The notes beneath the pieces are model-generated. The model had not been told where the DNA came from. It did not search any database and saw only the letters and a list, made by a program, of their open reading frames with translations. Positions 21,264 to 34,925 of a stretch of 64,000 bases of DNA are shown here, in pieces (position 1 is the stretch's first letter; the number at the start of each line of letters is the position of its first letter). A program made the translations under genes and the position numbers. The stretch is from Beaufortia kweichowensis (lineage: Eukaryota > Chordata > Actinopteri > Cypriniformes > Gastromyzontidae): positions 10,394,510 to 10,458,509 of the forward strand of contig CM032816.1 in NCBI GenBank assembly GCA_019155185.1, given 5' to 3'.

Positions 21264-23432
21264 CTGTGAAACCGTAAAACACAAAAAAGTCAAATAATCA
21301 ATATTCATCATCTAAACAAATTATGAGGCAACATCAGGCTTACAACCCCTCGCCAGCCAAAGTAATGATGAAATATTACATACTATATTGACAGTACCTT
21401 TGGCCAGTTACCGAATCCCCTTCTGAAGCGTTTAAATGATTCATATTAACAACTTTTGCTCCCCTCCTTAAAGATGAAAGATTTGAAAAAACAAACAGAA
21501 GCTTAGAAGCTCAGATATCCATTTGATATAGATATCTTTTGCTGTACAATAACAAAAAAGTACCATTTTCAGCACATGCACAATGGTAATACCACGGGAC
21601 GCTGTAATCTTTCTACAACCCATGGTATTACCATCCGATACCATCGGTGTACCATGGTATCGAAGTACTTTTTTGCAAAAGCTAGACCAGCTGAGCAACA
21701 GAAAGTCAATGAAATTATGGGATGGATAGCTATGTGTGTGTTCATCTGTTTCCATGGAAACACTATGTAAAGACACGCAGATTCACCCGGGCTGTACCTG
21801 CACAGGCCTTGTTTCGTGCTACTCCCTGTGTCGCTTTCCATATCAGCGTTGCTGTCCGGGATCATGCAGGTGGACACGCATTCAGTCTGGCCTTCAGCCT
21901 GCGAGTGATGAACTCTGTGAGAGCATTATGGGATGGGAAGACAACAAAAAGGACGATGACTTAGTGAGCATTGGGGTGGGCTGATTTACTGATGATTACA
22001 GAACAGAAACAAGTGATACGCTGTGCGGCGGTCAGGGGGAGGGTGGATGTATACACAGATGAGCGGGTGTTTGATAGCAGGGGTCTGGATGGGTTTGCAG
22101 GGCAATATGTTGGTCACTGTTTTGGACACAAGCACAAAATTTTTTGTGTTTTGTGCCTGTCTCGCAGACAGGCACATTAAAACACTTTCCCTCGGGGGAC
22201 AGAGCTTTTCAAACAGAAAGACATTTTAAGCTCTTGTTTTTTAATGCACAAGCTTGTACACTTGAAAAAATGTTGGGTCATTTCGATCCATGGTTGGGTA
22301 AAATATGAACAAGTGTTGGTTTTGATCCCGACTGCATTAGGATTGCAAATAAAAAATGGAATAAATATTTTTTATATAAAAAGAAAAATTAAATATGTAA
22401 AGGGAATAAGAAATATATCTGATTGTATGATATTTCTTAGACACTAATGAGAAAAATTGTGACACTCAACAAATTTTCTTGCTTCCATTAAAGCACACAA
22501 AATTCTCCACAAACCTTTTTTTTCAAAATTTAGCACAAACCTTTAGCACAAATCATGCAGTACATATTTTAATATTCATAACATAGTCTAATTACAATTA
22601 CTATACATTAATACAACATTGCACCCTTTGGCGAAATAAGTAATGAATATAAATTAATTAAAGCTGACATTTTTAGCTCCTTTTTTTCTTATAGGAACAC
22701 AAAGACTTCTGTCAGCGTTTGGTATTCTTCTAAGGATGTTCTCAGACATTTTGTGCCCACAGGCAAAGCAAACGATGCCCACGCACACACTCTACTAATG
22801 TCGTGTTAAAACGGCTTGTCAAAGTAAAAAGCAACATCAAATTGCACCCTGAGGCTGTTCCAAAGTTGTTTGCAGTGGTAACAGCACCTTAAACAAATAT
22901 TTTGTCATTTTAAGTGACTGGTTTTAATCTACCTGCACAGTGGAGGAGGCTCTGAGGAACAGGCCGGAAAAGCAAACTGGTCTGTGCTGTCGGAACATCC
23001 CCCCACAGTTTCCATCGCCCCCGGCATTCCGGGCGATGTGCCCACCGTCTCCTTGGTGACCAGCTCCGGGTCCAAGATGTAAAGCTCATCCTGGGAGATC
23101 TCAGTGACATAGTTTAGATGCTCCTGCGGAGATATGCGACATTTTATAGTGAAAGTGTGATTGTAAAACTATAGCGAGACTTAAAAGCTCTCGGTTACCT
23201 GGGCTCGGTCTATTCTGTAGAAACGATCTGCAGTTGTACCTATGCACAAATTAAAACAAAAAAGAGATTTTATTAAAACACAGCTTGACTCGTTTCCTGT
23301 GATTTCTGGCTTTTCTAGTAAATTCAGTTTTGCAAGCAGTCAAAAACATTGTGCTTACAGTCCAGGAAACACCATTTTGGTGAAAGTTTTGGCATGTGTA
23401 GTGTGTCTGTATTAACACCATCCCCCTCCTAT

Positions 23433-23524
<92 letters not shown>

Positions 23525-26500
23525 TGAAAAATGGCTTTTGTCCAGAACAGACTCTCTGTGCAAGTTCAATTAGTCACAATGTGTTTTTTGGACCATCATT
23601 AAACAGGAAGTCAACGTGCAATGAGCATCACATGCCCAATATCACATGTCTGAATCAAGCTAATGATCAAAATGATTAGTTATTAGTATTAGTAATCTCT
23701 GAATTAATAGTTTCTACCTGCATATTAATGAGGTCAATGCCATTAATTGGACGAATCATGTGCTTAATTGTATATTAATGAGAGCAATAAGGCACCTCGT
23801 GTAACTTCTCGATATGCAGCCGACACGTCTCCAGATCGCTGTTCCCGGGAACTGTAATTACTCCCATAGGAATAGCTGGGAAGGAAAAAGGAGAGAAAAA
23901 AGCAGATTTAATGGAGACATTGTTTTTAAAGGTTGGCAGAGAAGAGGCGATACTCACAAGCCTCCTTGAGTTGTTCATTATCATAATGTAGAGCTTCATA
24001 ATCACACATGCTGATCCGGTTCACCTTGATTTGGAGCTTCTCTGTGATGGGCAGCTGACTACATGCGGAAGTAGAAAAACATTCAGCTTTTCATCCACAT
24101 CTAAATGCATTTTATTTGAGAACTTCTGTAGATAATTTCTAGGTGATGATAGGTGAATGGACAGATGGATAGACAGATGGATGGTCATATAGGTGGCTGT
24201 ACTCACTCGTTCAGCTGTTGAATAGAGATTCTTCTCTTGGTCTTCTGCAGCATGTTGGCCTGGTTCCTGAGGGTGATACGGATGATGGATGGTGCCAGTT
24301 TACATGGCTCTCCATCCACCTGCACAGGAATGGACTTGAAGGTGGTCAAGAGCACCTCTTGACACTGTTGAAGCCTCTCACCGTGACCTCCAACCTGCAG
24401 TGTGGCCTACAGACAGACATTGAATTTCTGTGACCTGATCAAAGTACAATGACAGATATTTACAAAAAAAATGAAGACAGTCCAAGCCCTGAAACTCACC
24501 AGAGAGGTCATGGTGAATCCAATGACCTCGATCAGTCCATCGTCGTGTTTCTGAGGCCCAAAATCCTGGTGTTCGCTCGGGTTTCCCCACGGCATCGTAC
24601 CGGCGCAATATCTACAAAGATGTCATTTTAATGAACATTGGAATAGACTACCGTGAATTGCTTTTTTCAATCCAAAATTTCCCACTGCGGTATGAAAACC
24701 TGTATGACATTAGATGTTTTAAGAAAATGCTCATACTGGTGTGGAGTGACCAATTAAGTTTTTAGCTTTAAGTAGGTTTTCATGAAAATCTGTCTAGAAT
24801 AGAAAATAAATAAATATATTTGATGTGCATCAATTAACCACAGTTAGATAAAACATGTGTTTATCACAGTTTAGTTTCTAGTTTTTTTAGGATTACCGTG
24901 GGATGTTGAGAAAAAGAAGACACTGAAGTTTCATATCTTGTACTTTACTGGTCAGGTCAACACCATCACACTGAAAACAAAAGACATATGGGATTACTTT
25001 ACTTAACTCAATGTGGTTATTTATTTATTTATTTATTAAGTTTTACATGTATTTATGTATTTTATATTAGTGGTTGATATTATATAGCATACACATTTAT
25101 AGATGCCTTTATATTATCTAAATCTTATATAATATATATTGTAGTAATTTAACAGCTGTTCTAGTGTTGATGTTTGTTTTTTAAAAAGATTTAAAAATAA
25201 ATGTGTTACTTTAGTTTGTATTAAATACAAGTCACAAGTAAGTATATATAAATGCAAACTCTGACCACAACTCTGATGTGTTTGGAAAGATCTTTGGAGC
25301 TTCCCATCAGAAAGTCAGAGAACGCTGTCTGCAGAGAAACACATGCAATCCACGTTACACATCAGACAAAGAGTAAAAAGCAAACATCCGTGAGTTTGAG
25401 ACATTTACCCCTGCGTAAAACATCTTATTGCGAAGTCGACTGTTGAACTTTTCAGGTTTGGCCTCTGAGGAAACAAAAAAGGGTTTGAAAGCATTTTGAA
25501 ATGATTGGATTTGTAATGGATGAATGAATGGATTTTGAAATGATTATTTATCAAAATTTCAATGACAGCGAGTTGGCCGACCTCTAGACTCGTGAAATTC
25601 CAGCGTCACATGTGCGTCAAAGCCGAGACTGAAGTAGTTGTTGAAGATGTCGATGGGAAGCTGAAATTAGATGTGAAGACACTTTATGTGTTAATTATCA
25701 TTATTTCTCTCATTTTGCCTGAAGGATGGTTTGGACAGGTATTTTTGTAAATGTCTAGCGCCCTCTTCTGACGTCAACTGACCTTGTCCGTCTGTTGTTC
25801 GTCCTTCTCCTCATCGCTTGCCTCCAGGTTCGGTTCCACGCTCAGGTTCCATCGGTCCAATTGGACGATGTTTCCGTCTTCTACGTGCGACAGGATCTTG
25901 GTCACCGGCTCATCTGTGTATCCCTGATGTCCACAAAGATTCGGTAAACAACAAGATATTTGTCACAACTCTTGTTCTGCAACTTTAAGAATATGTCAGT
26001 ATTAACAGCTGGGTGTCATTAGCAAAGTTATTTGCTTTCATATCACAAACCCATGGGAGCTGGCTGCTATCAGTCAAAAAGGGATTTCAGGCTATTGCAC
26101 AAAATCTTTGGATCCGTTAAAAAGTCAGAAAACATTTGACTTTTTGTACAACAAAATGTAAAACAAATGAAAAAACATTCCCAGTAGAACCATAAACACA
26201 AGGATGACGGAGTTGTTGAATACATCCCAGATTTAAAAACAATGAAAGCTGAAGAACTGAGAACACAAACTAACAACAACAGTACATTCGATTGTTATGA
26301 AGATTTTTACCCCGCCCCAGTTGAGAGTTCTGGCCAGGTCATTTCCTGTCCCGAGAGGCAGGACGGCCACCGCAGGCTGAGGCTTTAACTGAAGCTCATC
26401 TAATACAGAAAGAATCCAGCCGACCTGTTCAAACAAACACATCAAACCACAATCAGTGTAAAATCAATTTACATTCACCAGACGAATCCCATTTAATGAA

Positions 26501-29500
26501 CTGTCAGAACAGTCCATATTCCTCATAAATGAACACATGAAAATTAAAATGAAATAACTATTATATGTTCTTTGAAGAGTCATCTCTTCTGCATTTGTTG
26601 GGCATTTTAGCTTCTGGTTTGTGTATTTTAACTCACAAAAAGCATTCTTTTTTTGTCACATCCATAACGCATGAATATTTCAATTTTTTTAAATAGATAA
26701 CTCATGCATTTTTTTGATGTCTGGACACTATCAACAGGGCTTTGGTAAAATATAAACAGATGGTTTAATTTATTAGTAATAATAAATATATTCTGTGAGA
26801 ATTTATATTTCAAGATTTGACTGAAAATGTCACGTCCACAACAAACACATTTAACCCACCGTTCCATCTCCTCCACAAACCAGGATACGCAGGTTGGGCA
26901 CTTTGCTGTACATTTCTAACCTTGAAAAACACAAAAGTAGAACAACATAAACAAAAGCGCGTAGCAAACCAAAAGAAACTAAAGTATAACGTGTTGTTGT
27001 GTGTCTTACCCGTCTTTCGGGCCGCCCTGAGTGAGGTCAAACACCTGCCGAGGGTTCAGGTACCACATGAAGGAGCGGATAATTTTGGTTCCCTTTAAAG
27101 TTAAAAAAGAAAAGCGGTTATACAGCTGATTCAGCGTAATGTATAGCTGTCGTATATCAGGACACTTAACATAAGTGACACACCTGATTTCCTCCACTTT
27201 TTGGATTGACAAACACCAGCAGGGGTTTGGTGAGCTGGGAAGGGACTGGTCTCACCACAAAGTGTTTCCATTTGCCTTCCTGCTGAGATTTGAATATCAA
27301 AACTCATCATTGTTTATATAAACACAAGCTACCGTCAAGCTACAGGATGGTTTTGTTTTACCTCTGCGGCTTTCTTCCCGGCCTTGCTTTTTGAAGATGT
27401 CTTCTTCTTTCTTTTACTGCTTTTTAATGATGCCTGCGTACAGTACAACAGCAGGTTTACAGACACGTTTATAGGCGCTTCAGTTTATGAGTGTTTATAT
27501 TTCAGCTCAGGAATGCGGTTTACTGCACATGACCCGGTTTAAACAATAAAACTATTTTTAAACACTGGACGAAAGTCCACGATTGTTAAATGAACTTTAT
27601 CTTGGTTACAGACTAAATATGGTAACATAAACATCAATAAATTAAAAACTGCACAAAAATCTAAACAAAATTATTCACATGTCTTAAAAAAGGCAGACAA
27701 ATATGTAAACTATGTTGTAGAGTCAACATGTAAAGTGTACACAAGTCAAAGTTTGGACACACTTGACTGAAATTATATTCATCACTGTGTTTAAAAAAAT
27801 GTTAAGTCAACAAAACTAAGATAACAAGTGCTCGGCATACAGGTTACACCCCATAAACCTGGTTGAGACAGTACAGATATGTAAACTGAGCAACGGTTGC
27901 TTACTTAACAGAAGAATTTGTTTAACATTTTTAGGCTGCTATTTGATTCCCATGACTCCATTACATAATTTGGTGACTTATTCTAAAAGAAGGTATAAAA
28001 GAAGAGCTGGATGTGTTATAAAGTCCAAGCGGAGTCCTCTGCGGGTCAGATGTACCTGCTGTCTGCGGACTCTGATGATCCAGGTCGGAGGAACGATCAC
28101 AGCTGCGTGAGCGCCGAGGGAACACGTCTCATCGATTTTTGGCAGCATGAAGCAGTTCACCTTGTTGTGGTACTGTTGGATAAAGAAAAGCGCTTTCTTA
28201 TATATTTTATTAGCGACATAATCATTTATGGGTTTCAGATGCTGCAACTGTTTAAAAAACTTAATCTACAAAGAACATAATTTAAAAAATGGAGTGTCAT
28301 GGATGTGACAGATGTGAAATCTGCACGTTACCTAAAAAAAAATGCTTTAAAAACTTTGAGAGAGACCTCACATGGGTATTTAAACCACCAAATATTGACA
28401 TCTGAGCTATCACAATGATAAAAAAATATTTAATAAAACTTTATTTCTTCATGATAAGGTTGACATTTGCATAGAAATTCCCAATTCTCAATCTCCTGTA
28501 ACCGATTCCACAACATCAAGCATCTATCAAAAAAAGGACAACGCAACACTTACTGCCTGTTTGCACCACGAGCAGCTGATGGCTACAATATCTTTACTGT
28601 GAAAAGGGAATTTCTGCTGGAAACCCTGTAAAGATAAAGATGATATTTCAATCATTACACATTCATATAGAGTATTGTGAGACTGATGACGGTAAAAGAC
28701 CTTTCCACACTGCCGACATTTTCCATCCTGTCGTCTTCTGTGGACCCAGTGATGTCTCATAATTGGTGCCTGAAACACAAAACCTGAATCTTCAGCTTCA
28801 TTTGGTACCCACTGCAAAATAACACACTGCACCTTTAAAACTCTTCCTACCTCTCTGACGTTCCTCATCCCTGGATCTCTAAATGACGGTTTACACCTGA
28901 AGTTAATCTGTGGACGGTAGTTGAGTTTATTTGGTTACTGTGGCAGACATTTAATATATCATAACATTATGATTATGTCAGTTTGACAACACATTTCGAA
29001 CCTTTTCCAGTTGGTCCATGCATACTGTGTGAACTGCTATTTTGCAAGCTGCGCATTTGTGGCGAGGAAGAGACTTTTGCTGAGAAACAAAACAAAAGAA
29101 AAACAACTTTAATCATACATCTGCATCTGTGCTGGCATCATTTAAACAGTAGAGGGAGCTCTCAAACAAGAAAATTACAAATATGCATTAAAGTTAGCAG
29201 ATGTTTGCCAACATATTATTAAGAACATGGTTATCTACCTGTGACTTTGCAAAGCAATAGGTCTCCCCGACATAACAGAAGTCTCCGGCCGGACTGGTCT
29301 CAAACCACACGTGTTGACCATACTGGGCATCTTCCTGTGGAGGACAATAAACCAGTAAGCAAAACAGAAGTTGAATAATGGGAAATTACTGTACCGTGAC
29401 TCAGAGTGGACAAAAGTTGTTGTTGTTCATAAAACTCAGTGAGAAATTGATCGTCCATTTCATAACAGTCATGCAATATGCCAGACACATGGGTATGAAC

Positions 29501-31663
29501 TCACAGTCCAGTCAACGGTGCTGCAGATTTCCTTCCCGGGTTCACATTTTGCAGGTAACGTGTTAGGAGACTGAGCTGAGTTTTGTGGCACACCGGCTTT
29601 GGCGATGGCTTTCCTGAGAGAAACATCGAGAAGGAGATATTAACCAAATCAAACATCATAACCAACCTAATCATAACCAATCATAACCTCAAAATAGAGT
29701 ATTGACCAAAGAAGAACATTATAATATTTAAAAAAGTGTTTGGAGAAATGTAAAAAAATACACTTGAAAAACAAGTCTTGATGTGTTCATATCCAAAAAC
29801 AATGTATGAAATAATTTCCAGTTTTCCATTTATTTCTCTGTTTTCAGCTATTTACCCAGAATGTCTTGAGGACCTTTTAAGATGTGTGAGTTTAACGGCC
29901 ATATCAATCAATACGACTATTTTCACCAGCCACCCACACAGAGCAAAAGCATGACTTACAGATCTCTTACAGGTCTGCTTACCAAACTCTTATAAAACCC
30001 AGTTTATTCAAACATATTATATATTTAACATAATATCATACTAAATAAAATAGACCAAACCTAACTTACTCAATAATGTAACTAAAGAGTGTCATCTCAT
30101 TGCAATGCAAATATATAATGAATCATTTTTGCTTAATACACCAACAACAGACAGGAGAGGATACATATGTTGCCTCAACTTGTACAACAAGCAAACAAAC
30201 AAGAAACTTTTTGCCAACAAACAAAAAAGACATGAGCACCCACTGCATGTAAAGGCAGAAATCGTCGGGTGGGGCGTTCCTGAGTTTTTTTGTAAACCTT
30301 TTGTAATGAAAACCTTGCTCCCTCTGACCTTTGTGTCCTAATCCCTACAGAGCAGATAAGTGAAGCTTAGCAACCTGTTGATGAGAAGCCCACCAGGCGT
30401 TCAGTAGTGATGATGAGTCACATTACCCTGATACGCTTGCAGCTGCGCTAATGAGCCAGCGCCATGGAGTTCATATCCACGGGACGGAGAATGAGAAGGT
30501 CAATGCGGTAAAAACTGTGTTACAACTGCCTGCACTTACAGTACGTCCAATCTGAACCTTTGATCGCCTGAGAAATGACTTTTACGGTTGAATCCAAACA
30601 CTTGGAACGTATGGAAATATTTATTTTGAAAAAACACACACCAAAAGATTTATTAGAAATTTTATGATGGTCATCCAATCTGAGAACACAACACAAAGCA
30701 CTTTAAATGTAATAAAACAAAAACTTTTACGTACGACAGAAATCCACTCCAAGACTCCAGCCTCGGATCGTAATAAGCTTCAAGAAGAGGATCGAGTGGC
30801 CCTTGACCCCGATAGCAAGTAGAGTTTCTTCGGTTTGGTAACGGCAGGCCTCTCCCCGGCCACGGGCTTCCCGCTTTAGAGATGGTGGAAACCCGTCTGC
30901 GGCGCCTCCTCTGGCTGCTGCGGCAGTAACGGCCGTGCGGGCCCTGCTCCGCGTGCCCATAATGCGACGAGTTCCTCCGGAGGCAGCGGGGAACTCGGAT
31001 CAGCGGGTGGGCCTGGACCCGCTCCGCCACCGCAGCCAGAGGAAGGCAGTCCTGCTGGCACAAGACGCCAGACTGTTTCATCTCCCAGTCTGACATGTCA
31101 GCCTCCTCCGGGAGATCGTGGCACGGGTCTGTTAGTCCACTGTCATCCGAGTCTTCGCGGGTATCCTCGCTGTCGCTGTCCACCTCCGAGAGCACGTCCG
31201 TGTGGCTCCTAAACTTCGGACTGCTTCCCTTGAGCTCCACTTGGCCTGGCAGTGGACTACGCCCGTCCTCTTCCTCTTCTTCTTCTTCGGTCATCTGGAT
31301 CAGGCTGGCCAGCAGCATGGACGGGCCTAGGAGGTGCGTGTCAATGTTGCGGAGTTTGCTTACTTTCTTTCGGCGCACGGCGAAGCGTGGATTGGCTTTC
31401 GGGGTGGTGGTGCTGGACCGCCGCCTGCCATTGCTTTTCTGTGATGGTTGATTGGTTGCGATTCGTGGTAATGACTGTAGCTGGACGCTCGAGCGTCTGC
31501 GTTGGGCCAGAGCGGAGGAGGGAAGACCTACGCTGGAGCGGCGGCGGGCACGGCTGGTTGGCACGGCGATGCTGGGCCTTCTGTGACGACAGGATTCAGG
31601 TCCATCATGTAACGCTTCTCCAGCATCTTTCCGCTTAAAATGACGTCTGAAAAAAGTGTCCAT
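19976..31663 (-). CDS. dgkz: Diacylglycerol kinase zeta, long isoform (1266 aa)
   Basis: Phosphorylates diacylglycerol to phosphatidic acid and damps DAG signalling at membranes, synapses and nucleus. One long first exon (30735-31663) plus 32 shared exons: 29505-29613, 29239-29334, 29002-29079, 28851-28907, 28701-28769, 28554-28625, 28056-28172, 27362-27433, 27184-27279, 27010-27092, 26860-26920, 26311-26424, 25783-25923, 25582-25660, 25409-25464, 25266-25328, 24897-24970, 24500-24611, 24207-24406, 23958-24058, 23796-23875, 23359-23428, 23199-23239, 22933-23123, 21798-21914, 21398-21466, 21235-21263, 21087-21136, 20884-21004, 20764-20800, 20571-20670, 19976-20092. The sum is 3801 nt, divisible by 3, with no internal stop. 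Domains: basic Ser-rich N-terminus 1-310, C1 pair ~353-486, basic MARCKS-like segment 510-533, kinase ~545-900, ankyrin repeats ~1120-1230 and a C-terminal ETAV PDZ ligand. Confidence 0.96.
21551..21676. mobile_element. Palindromic MITE in dgkz intron
   Basis: Ends CAAAAAAGTACCAT and its inverted counterpart AAGTACTTTTTTG. The centre is rich in self-complementary ATGGTATTACCAT and ACCATGGTAT modules. Confidence 0.6.
22152..22176. repeat. Perfect hairpin in dgkz intron
   Basis: 11-base arms TGTGCCTGTCT and AGACAGGCACA flank loop CGC. Role unknown. Confidence 0.85.
23439..23520. repeat. (AG)41 microsatellite abutting a dgkz acceptor
   Basis: Uninterrupted AG repeat. In the dgkz transcript it is a (CT)n run ending a few bases before the TTTATAG acceptor of exon 23359-23428, so it serves as or replaces that exon's polypyrimidine tract. 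Confidence 0.9.
24207..27279 (-). CDS. dgkz: dgkz kinase catalytic and accessory domain exons
   Basis: Thirteen exons. The nucleotide-binding GGDGTVGW is in 26860-26920 and runs into 26311-26424, with LPLGTGNDLARTLNWGG following. LLVFVNPKSGGNQ opens the catalytic half (27184-27279). The accessory half includes LPIDIFNNYFSLGFDAHVTL, MFYAGTAFSDFLMGSSKDL, IPRYCAGTMPWGNPSEH and VIGFTMTSL. GGDGT is the glycine motif required for activity in DGK families. Confidence 0.95.
25757..25771 (-). promoter_or_regulatory. CTCF-like motif in dgkz intron
   Basis: Minus strand reads TCAGAAGAGGGCGCT, 13 of 15 against the vertebrate CTCF core CCASYAGRKGGCRSY. Confidence 0.3.
27362..27433 (-). CDS. dgkz: dgkz MARCKS-like basic exon
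   Basis: This 24-codon exon is Lys/Ser-rich (SLKSSKRKKKTSSKSKAGKK) and sits where the mammalian MARCKS phosphorylation-site-like nuclear localisation segment lies, directly before EEGKW. It keeps basic charge and several Ser/Thr but lacks the Phe of the mammalian SFKRKSS core. Confidence 0.85.
28056..29334 (-). CDS. dgkz: dgkz C1 domain exons
   Basis: Six exons encode two cysteine-rich C1 domains. The first spans HVWFETSPAGDFCYVGE to CAACKIAVHTVCMDQL and FRCKPSF. The second spans HHWVHRRRQDGKCRQCGKG, FQQKFPFHSK, SCSWCKQAYHNKVNCFML and CSLGAHAAVIVPPTWI. All zinc-ligand Cys/His expected from human DGKZ alignment by eye are present. Confidence 0.93.
30735..31663 (-). CDS. dgkz: dgkz alternative first exon, long isoform
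   Basis: ATG at 31661-31663 in good context (AACATGG). Opens MDTFFRRHFKRKDAGE, then RARRRSSVGLPSSALAQRRR and RRRSSTTTPKANPRFAV, matching the N-terminus of the long human DGKZ isoform. The donor GTACGT at 30733-30734 leaves two bases that join ...WSGFLS to KAIAK, as the human WSALLAKAI junction does. The ORF reads past this donor, but only this cut keeps frame. An acidic run (EEEEEEED) lies mid-exon. A promoter should lie just above 31.7 kb. Confidence 0.9.
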
Positions 31664-34422
31664 GTTGGCTTTCTAAATTTTCCCAGAGGCTGTTGATTTG
31701 AAAATTTAGCTTGTCAGTATAATTCATACATTTTAGATCTACGTTTTGAATCTTACGTTGTCCCTTACTGGCCAAGACTTTAACCCTAAAAACCTCAACC
31801 TTGGCGATAATCCAAACAAAAACACACAACAGACTTTGAAACCCTTCTGAAAACACCAGTTTAAACCAGTATAAACATTCTTGATGGTCTACTATGGTTT
31901 ATTCCAAAACACATCACATGCGTATATGTTTTCAGTCAGAAACCACAAGTGTGCTTACAGACCATTTAATTCACTTTCCTGTACTCTTCCTGTACTTATT
32001 TCTTCCTGTATTTTTCAGGTGTTTACACAACGATAATTTGCCTTTCAAATCATGTTAGTACTATCAAAGCCAGCTGTCTACAAAGGTGCATTATAAACAC
32101 ACCCGATGACATCATGCAATGATGCGCACAGCACTAAAGAAAATGAAGCTCTGCTCGGCTCACCTGATTATCACACGGGGATGTCCAAGGCAGATTATAA
32201 GAGCTTTCTGACCCTTCACTGTACTAATTTTAGCCACCTAACTAGTCTCATCTTATTTAGAGAAAGGCATGACCTAGACATAACTATCAGGATAAGGACG
32301 GATACTTTCACTGCTTTATAATACACATTTTACAGCATTATTTAAAGTTATCAGTAATCAGCATTATACACAAAAACTACTTAGTCACCAATCATTCTGT
32401 GTTAAATTAACATCACCTACACCTTATCATATCACATGATGGGATGTCGTGCTTGTCCTGGTTATCTGAAGATCAATGCTTCTGTGTTTACTCAACCACA
32501 GACTTAATTAAAAAGCAAAGCTTAATAAATAATCAACACTTCTGATCTGCACCAAGCAACAAGTGCCCGACATTAAGACGCAACCAATATATCTCATAAA
32601 ACTTCTTTTAAGTGTTTTTGAATGATGCATAATATTATTTATTTTTATATATATCATGTGAATTTTTATTATATTTATTAGAATAATAACTTAACCTTAA
32701 AATGTTTTCTGTATAAAATAAAATAATATTATGTATACAATAATTTGCATTAATTATCATATTCATAATACAATATTATATTCATAATACAAGTACACGA
32801 GTATCATTCACCTACTTCATAAATCAAAATTTAAGCAGTATTAAAAGCTTTATGCATTTACAAATTATTTTAAAACATTTATGTAATTTTATCTATTCTT
32901 TATCAAAATCTACATCTTTACCAAAATATCATATTTATAAATTTTTATCTTAAATCAATTTAGAGATAATTATAATAAAATTATTTTTATAACTAAAAAT
33001 ACATAATATTATGCATATAATAATTAGTAATATCTCATGACATATATTTAAAAACTGAAATATACAGCTACAATAGTTGCATCATTCACCAGATCAATAT
33101 ATCTGCGTTACTCAGAGCTTTACATTCTTTACATTATAATCAATACACATTACAAGAACAACAACTGATCCAAAATCAACATGTACACACAACACAAACA
33201 ACCTACACAATACCTCCTAGAAAACACAAAACTTCTAAAGCTTATTTCTATCCTACTAACCAATATTCAATAAAAAAGACATTATATGACCTGAGAGATA
33301 AACTCGCCGGCTGTCTCCCCAAGCGTCCGCTCAAACTGACAGAGGAAATCCAAGTGATGAACAGGTGACACACACACACACAACCCAAGCGTTACAGAAA
33401 GAGAAGCCCCACTTTCACACACACAAACACAACAGCGCACAACATCACAGAAGGATGAACCATTGACCGCGCAAGATCCAGCCGGCAGGAGGGAAAGCAG
33501 GACACACTTCTTTAAAATAACGACCAATTATCAGCTTAACACTTGTGTGTGTGTGTGCGTGACACACAACAGCTCTCAACTTCCTAGTCTCTTATATCTG
33601 TCTGCACTATCTCGCTGGTTAGTTAATGTGGTTGACATCAGGTGCTTTGTGAGAAACATCTAATATCTTTGATAATCATTTTCCCCATATGCATCATGCA
33701 AACCTGCTTCTGCATTTGAGCAGACCGTTCTGCATATTGCTTATGAAAAACAGGACACGGCACCAATTCTGGCACTGAACGCCCACAGCTGTGAAGATGA
33801 TCTATCAAGTCAGGTTTATAAAAACTCGTATGATTTTAAACCATCATAAAGATGGCTTTACAGATGCACCCCGGTGTCCCTATACGTGCATTGTGTCTAT
33901 TCACGTCCCCTAATATGACGACATGGCGATACCACTCCACCCCAAAAGCACAATACGCATCATTTCCATTTCAAGGCCCTCGTGCTGTTGCATTATGGAT
34001 CAGGTGATAGAACATTGGCGACGGGTGAATGTGCTTGAATATCAATTTGGCGATCTATAACAAACGTGTTACACTAGGGTTTGTCTTTTATCAGTCTAGC
34101 TTAAAATACACAGCGTCAAAGTGACCACTTGATTGAGACCCTTGTTTTTCCGGGGGGGATGGAGACGTACACGAGAGACTCCATGTGGAAGTAATTAATG
34201 TCTTTTAAGGGATGGGGGAGAGACCTGACTGACTGTTTCCATGGAGTGCAACATCATGGCAACCAAATCTGCTTAGCTGTCCCTAAGTCAGGGTGAACTT
34301 TGCCGAATGAGACTGAAAAACTGGTGGAAGAGAAACAGCTTTATGTTCATGATTTACAAATTTGCATTTTACTGTATCACCCTGCAAACTGAGTTTAAAC
34401 CTTTAATACACATTTAAAAAGA

Positions 34423-34641
34423 AATTTCACCCAAAAATAAAAATGAACCGTCATTCGAAACCTGTATGACTTTCTCTATTCAGTGTAACACAAAAGAAGA
34501 TATTTTGAAAAATGTCTCAGTGGTTTTGTGTTCATATAATGGAAGTCAATGGGGGTCAATGTTGTTTGGTTACCAACATTCTTCAAAATATCTTCTTTGC
34601 ACTGTGCAGAAGAAAGAAAGTCATACAGGTTCGGAATAATA
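34423..34641. mobile_element. TTCACCC-type palindromic MITE
   Basis: Begins TTTCACCCAAAAATAAAAAT and has long complementary arms: AAGAAGATATTTTGAAAAAT near 34495 against ACATTCTTCAAAATATCTTC near 34577, plus AACCTGTATGACTTTCT against AGAAAGTCATACAGGTT. A second copy lies at 39640-39853, and isolated TTCACCC ends occur near 52451, 58569 and 63892. Confidence 0.7.
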
Positions 34642-34910
34642 TATTTATATTTAATATATTTAAATTCATAAGTATTTACTATAGTAGTTTTTACTTTATT
34701 AATAAATTTACTTTAATATTTACTATGCTATAGTAAGGTAAAAACTTTACCACAGTTTACTATAGTAAACACTAAGATATTCTACAGTATTTTTTTCATT
34801 TGAGAAGATAAATAATTTTATGTAGGCTGGATTTTAAGTATTATTTCTTGAATAAATGTTTAAGTGTCTGTTGCAAGAAAGGTCTGATTCAAAGTAAAAG
34901 CAGTGACAAT

Positions 34911-34925
34911 ACCGCCACCTGCTGG
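34911..34925 (-). promoter_or_regulatory. CTCF-like motif in dgkz intron 1
   Basis: Minus strand reads CCAGCAGGTGGCGGT, matching the vertebrate CTCF core at nearly every position. Binding is not demonstrated. Confidence 0.45.

Noticed and set aside
21899..21900. Acceptor CGCAG before GCTGAAG for dgkz exon 21798-21914
   Set aside because: Joining there runs into a stop within a few codons. The acceptor CTCTCACAG at 21915-21916 keeps the frame.
24320..24321. Splice acceptor GTGCAG inside the dgkz accessory-domain exon
   Set aside because: The sequence is coding on both sides (SIPVQVDGEPCKLA), so the exon is continuous from 24207 to 24406.
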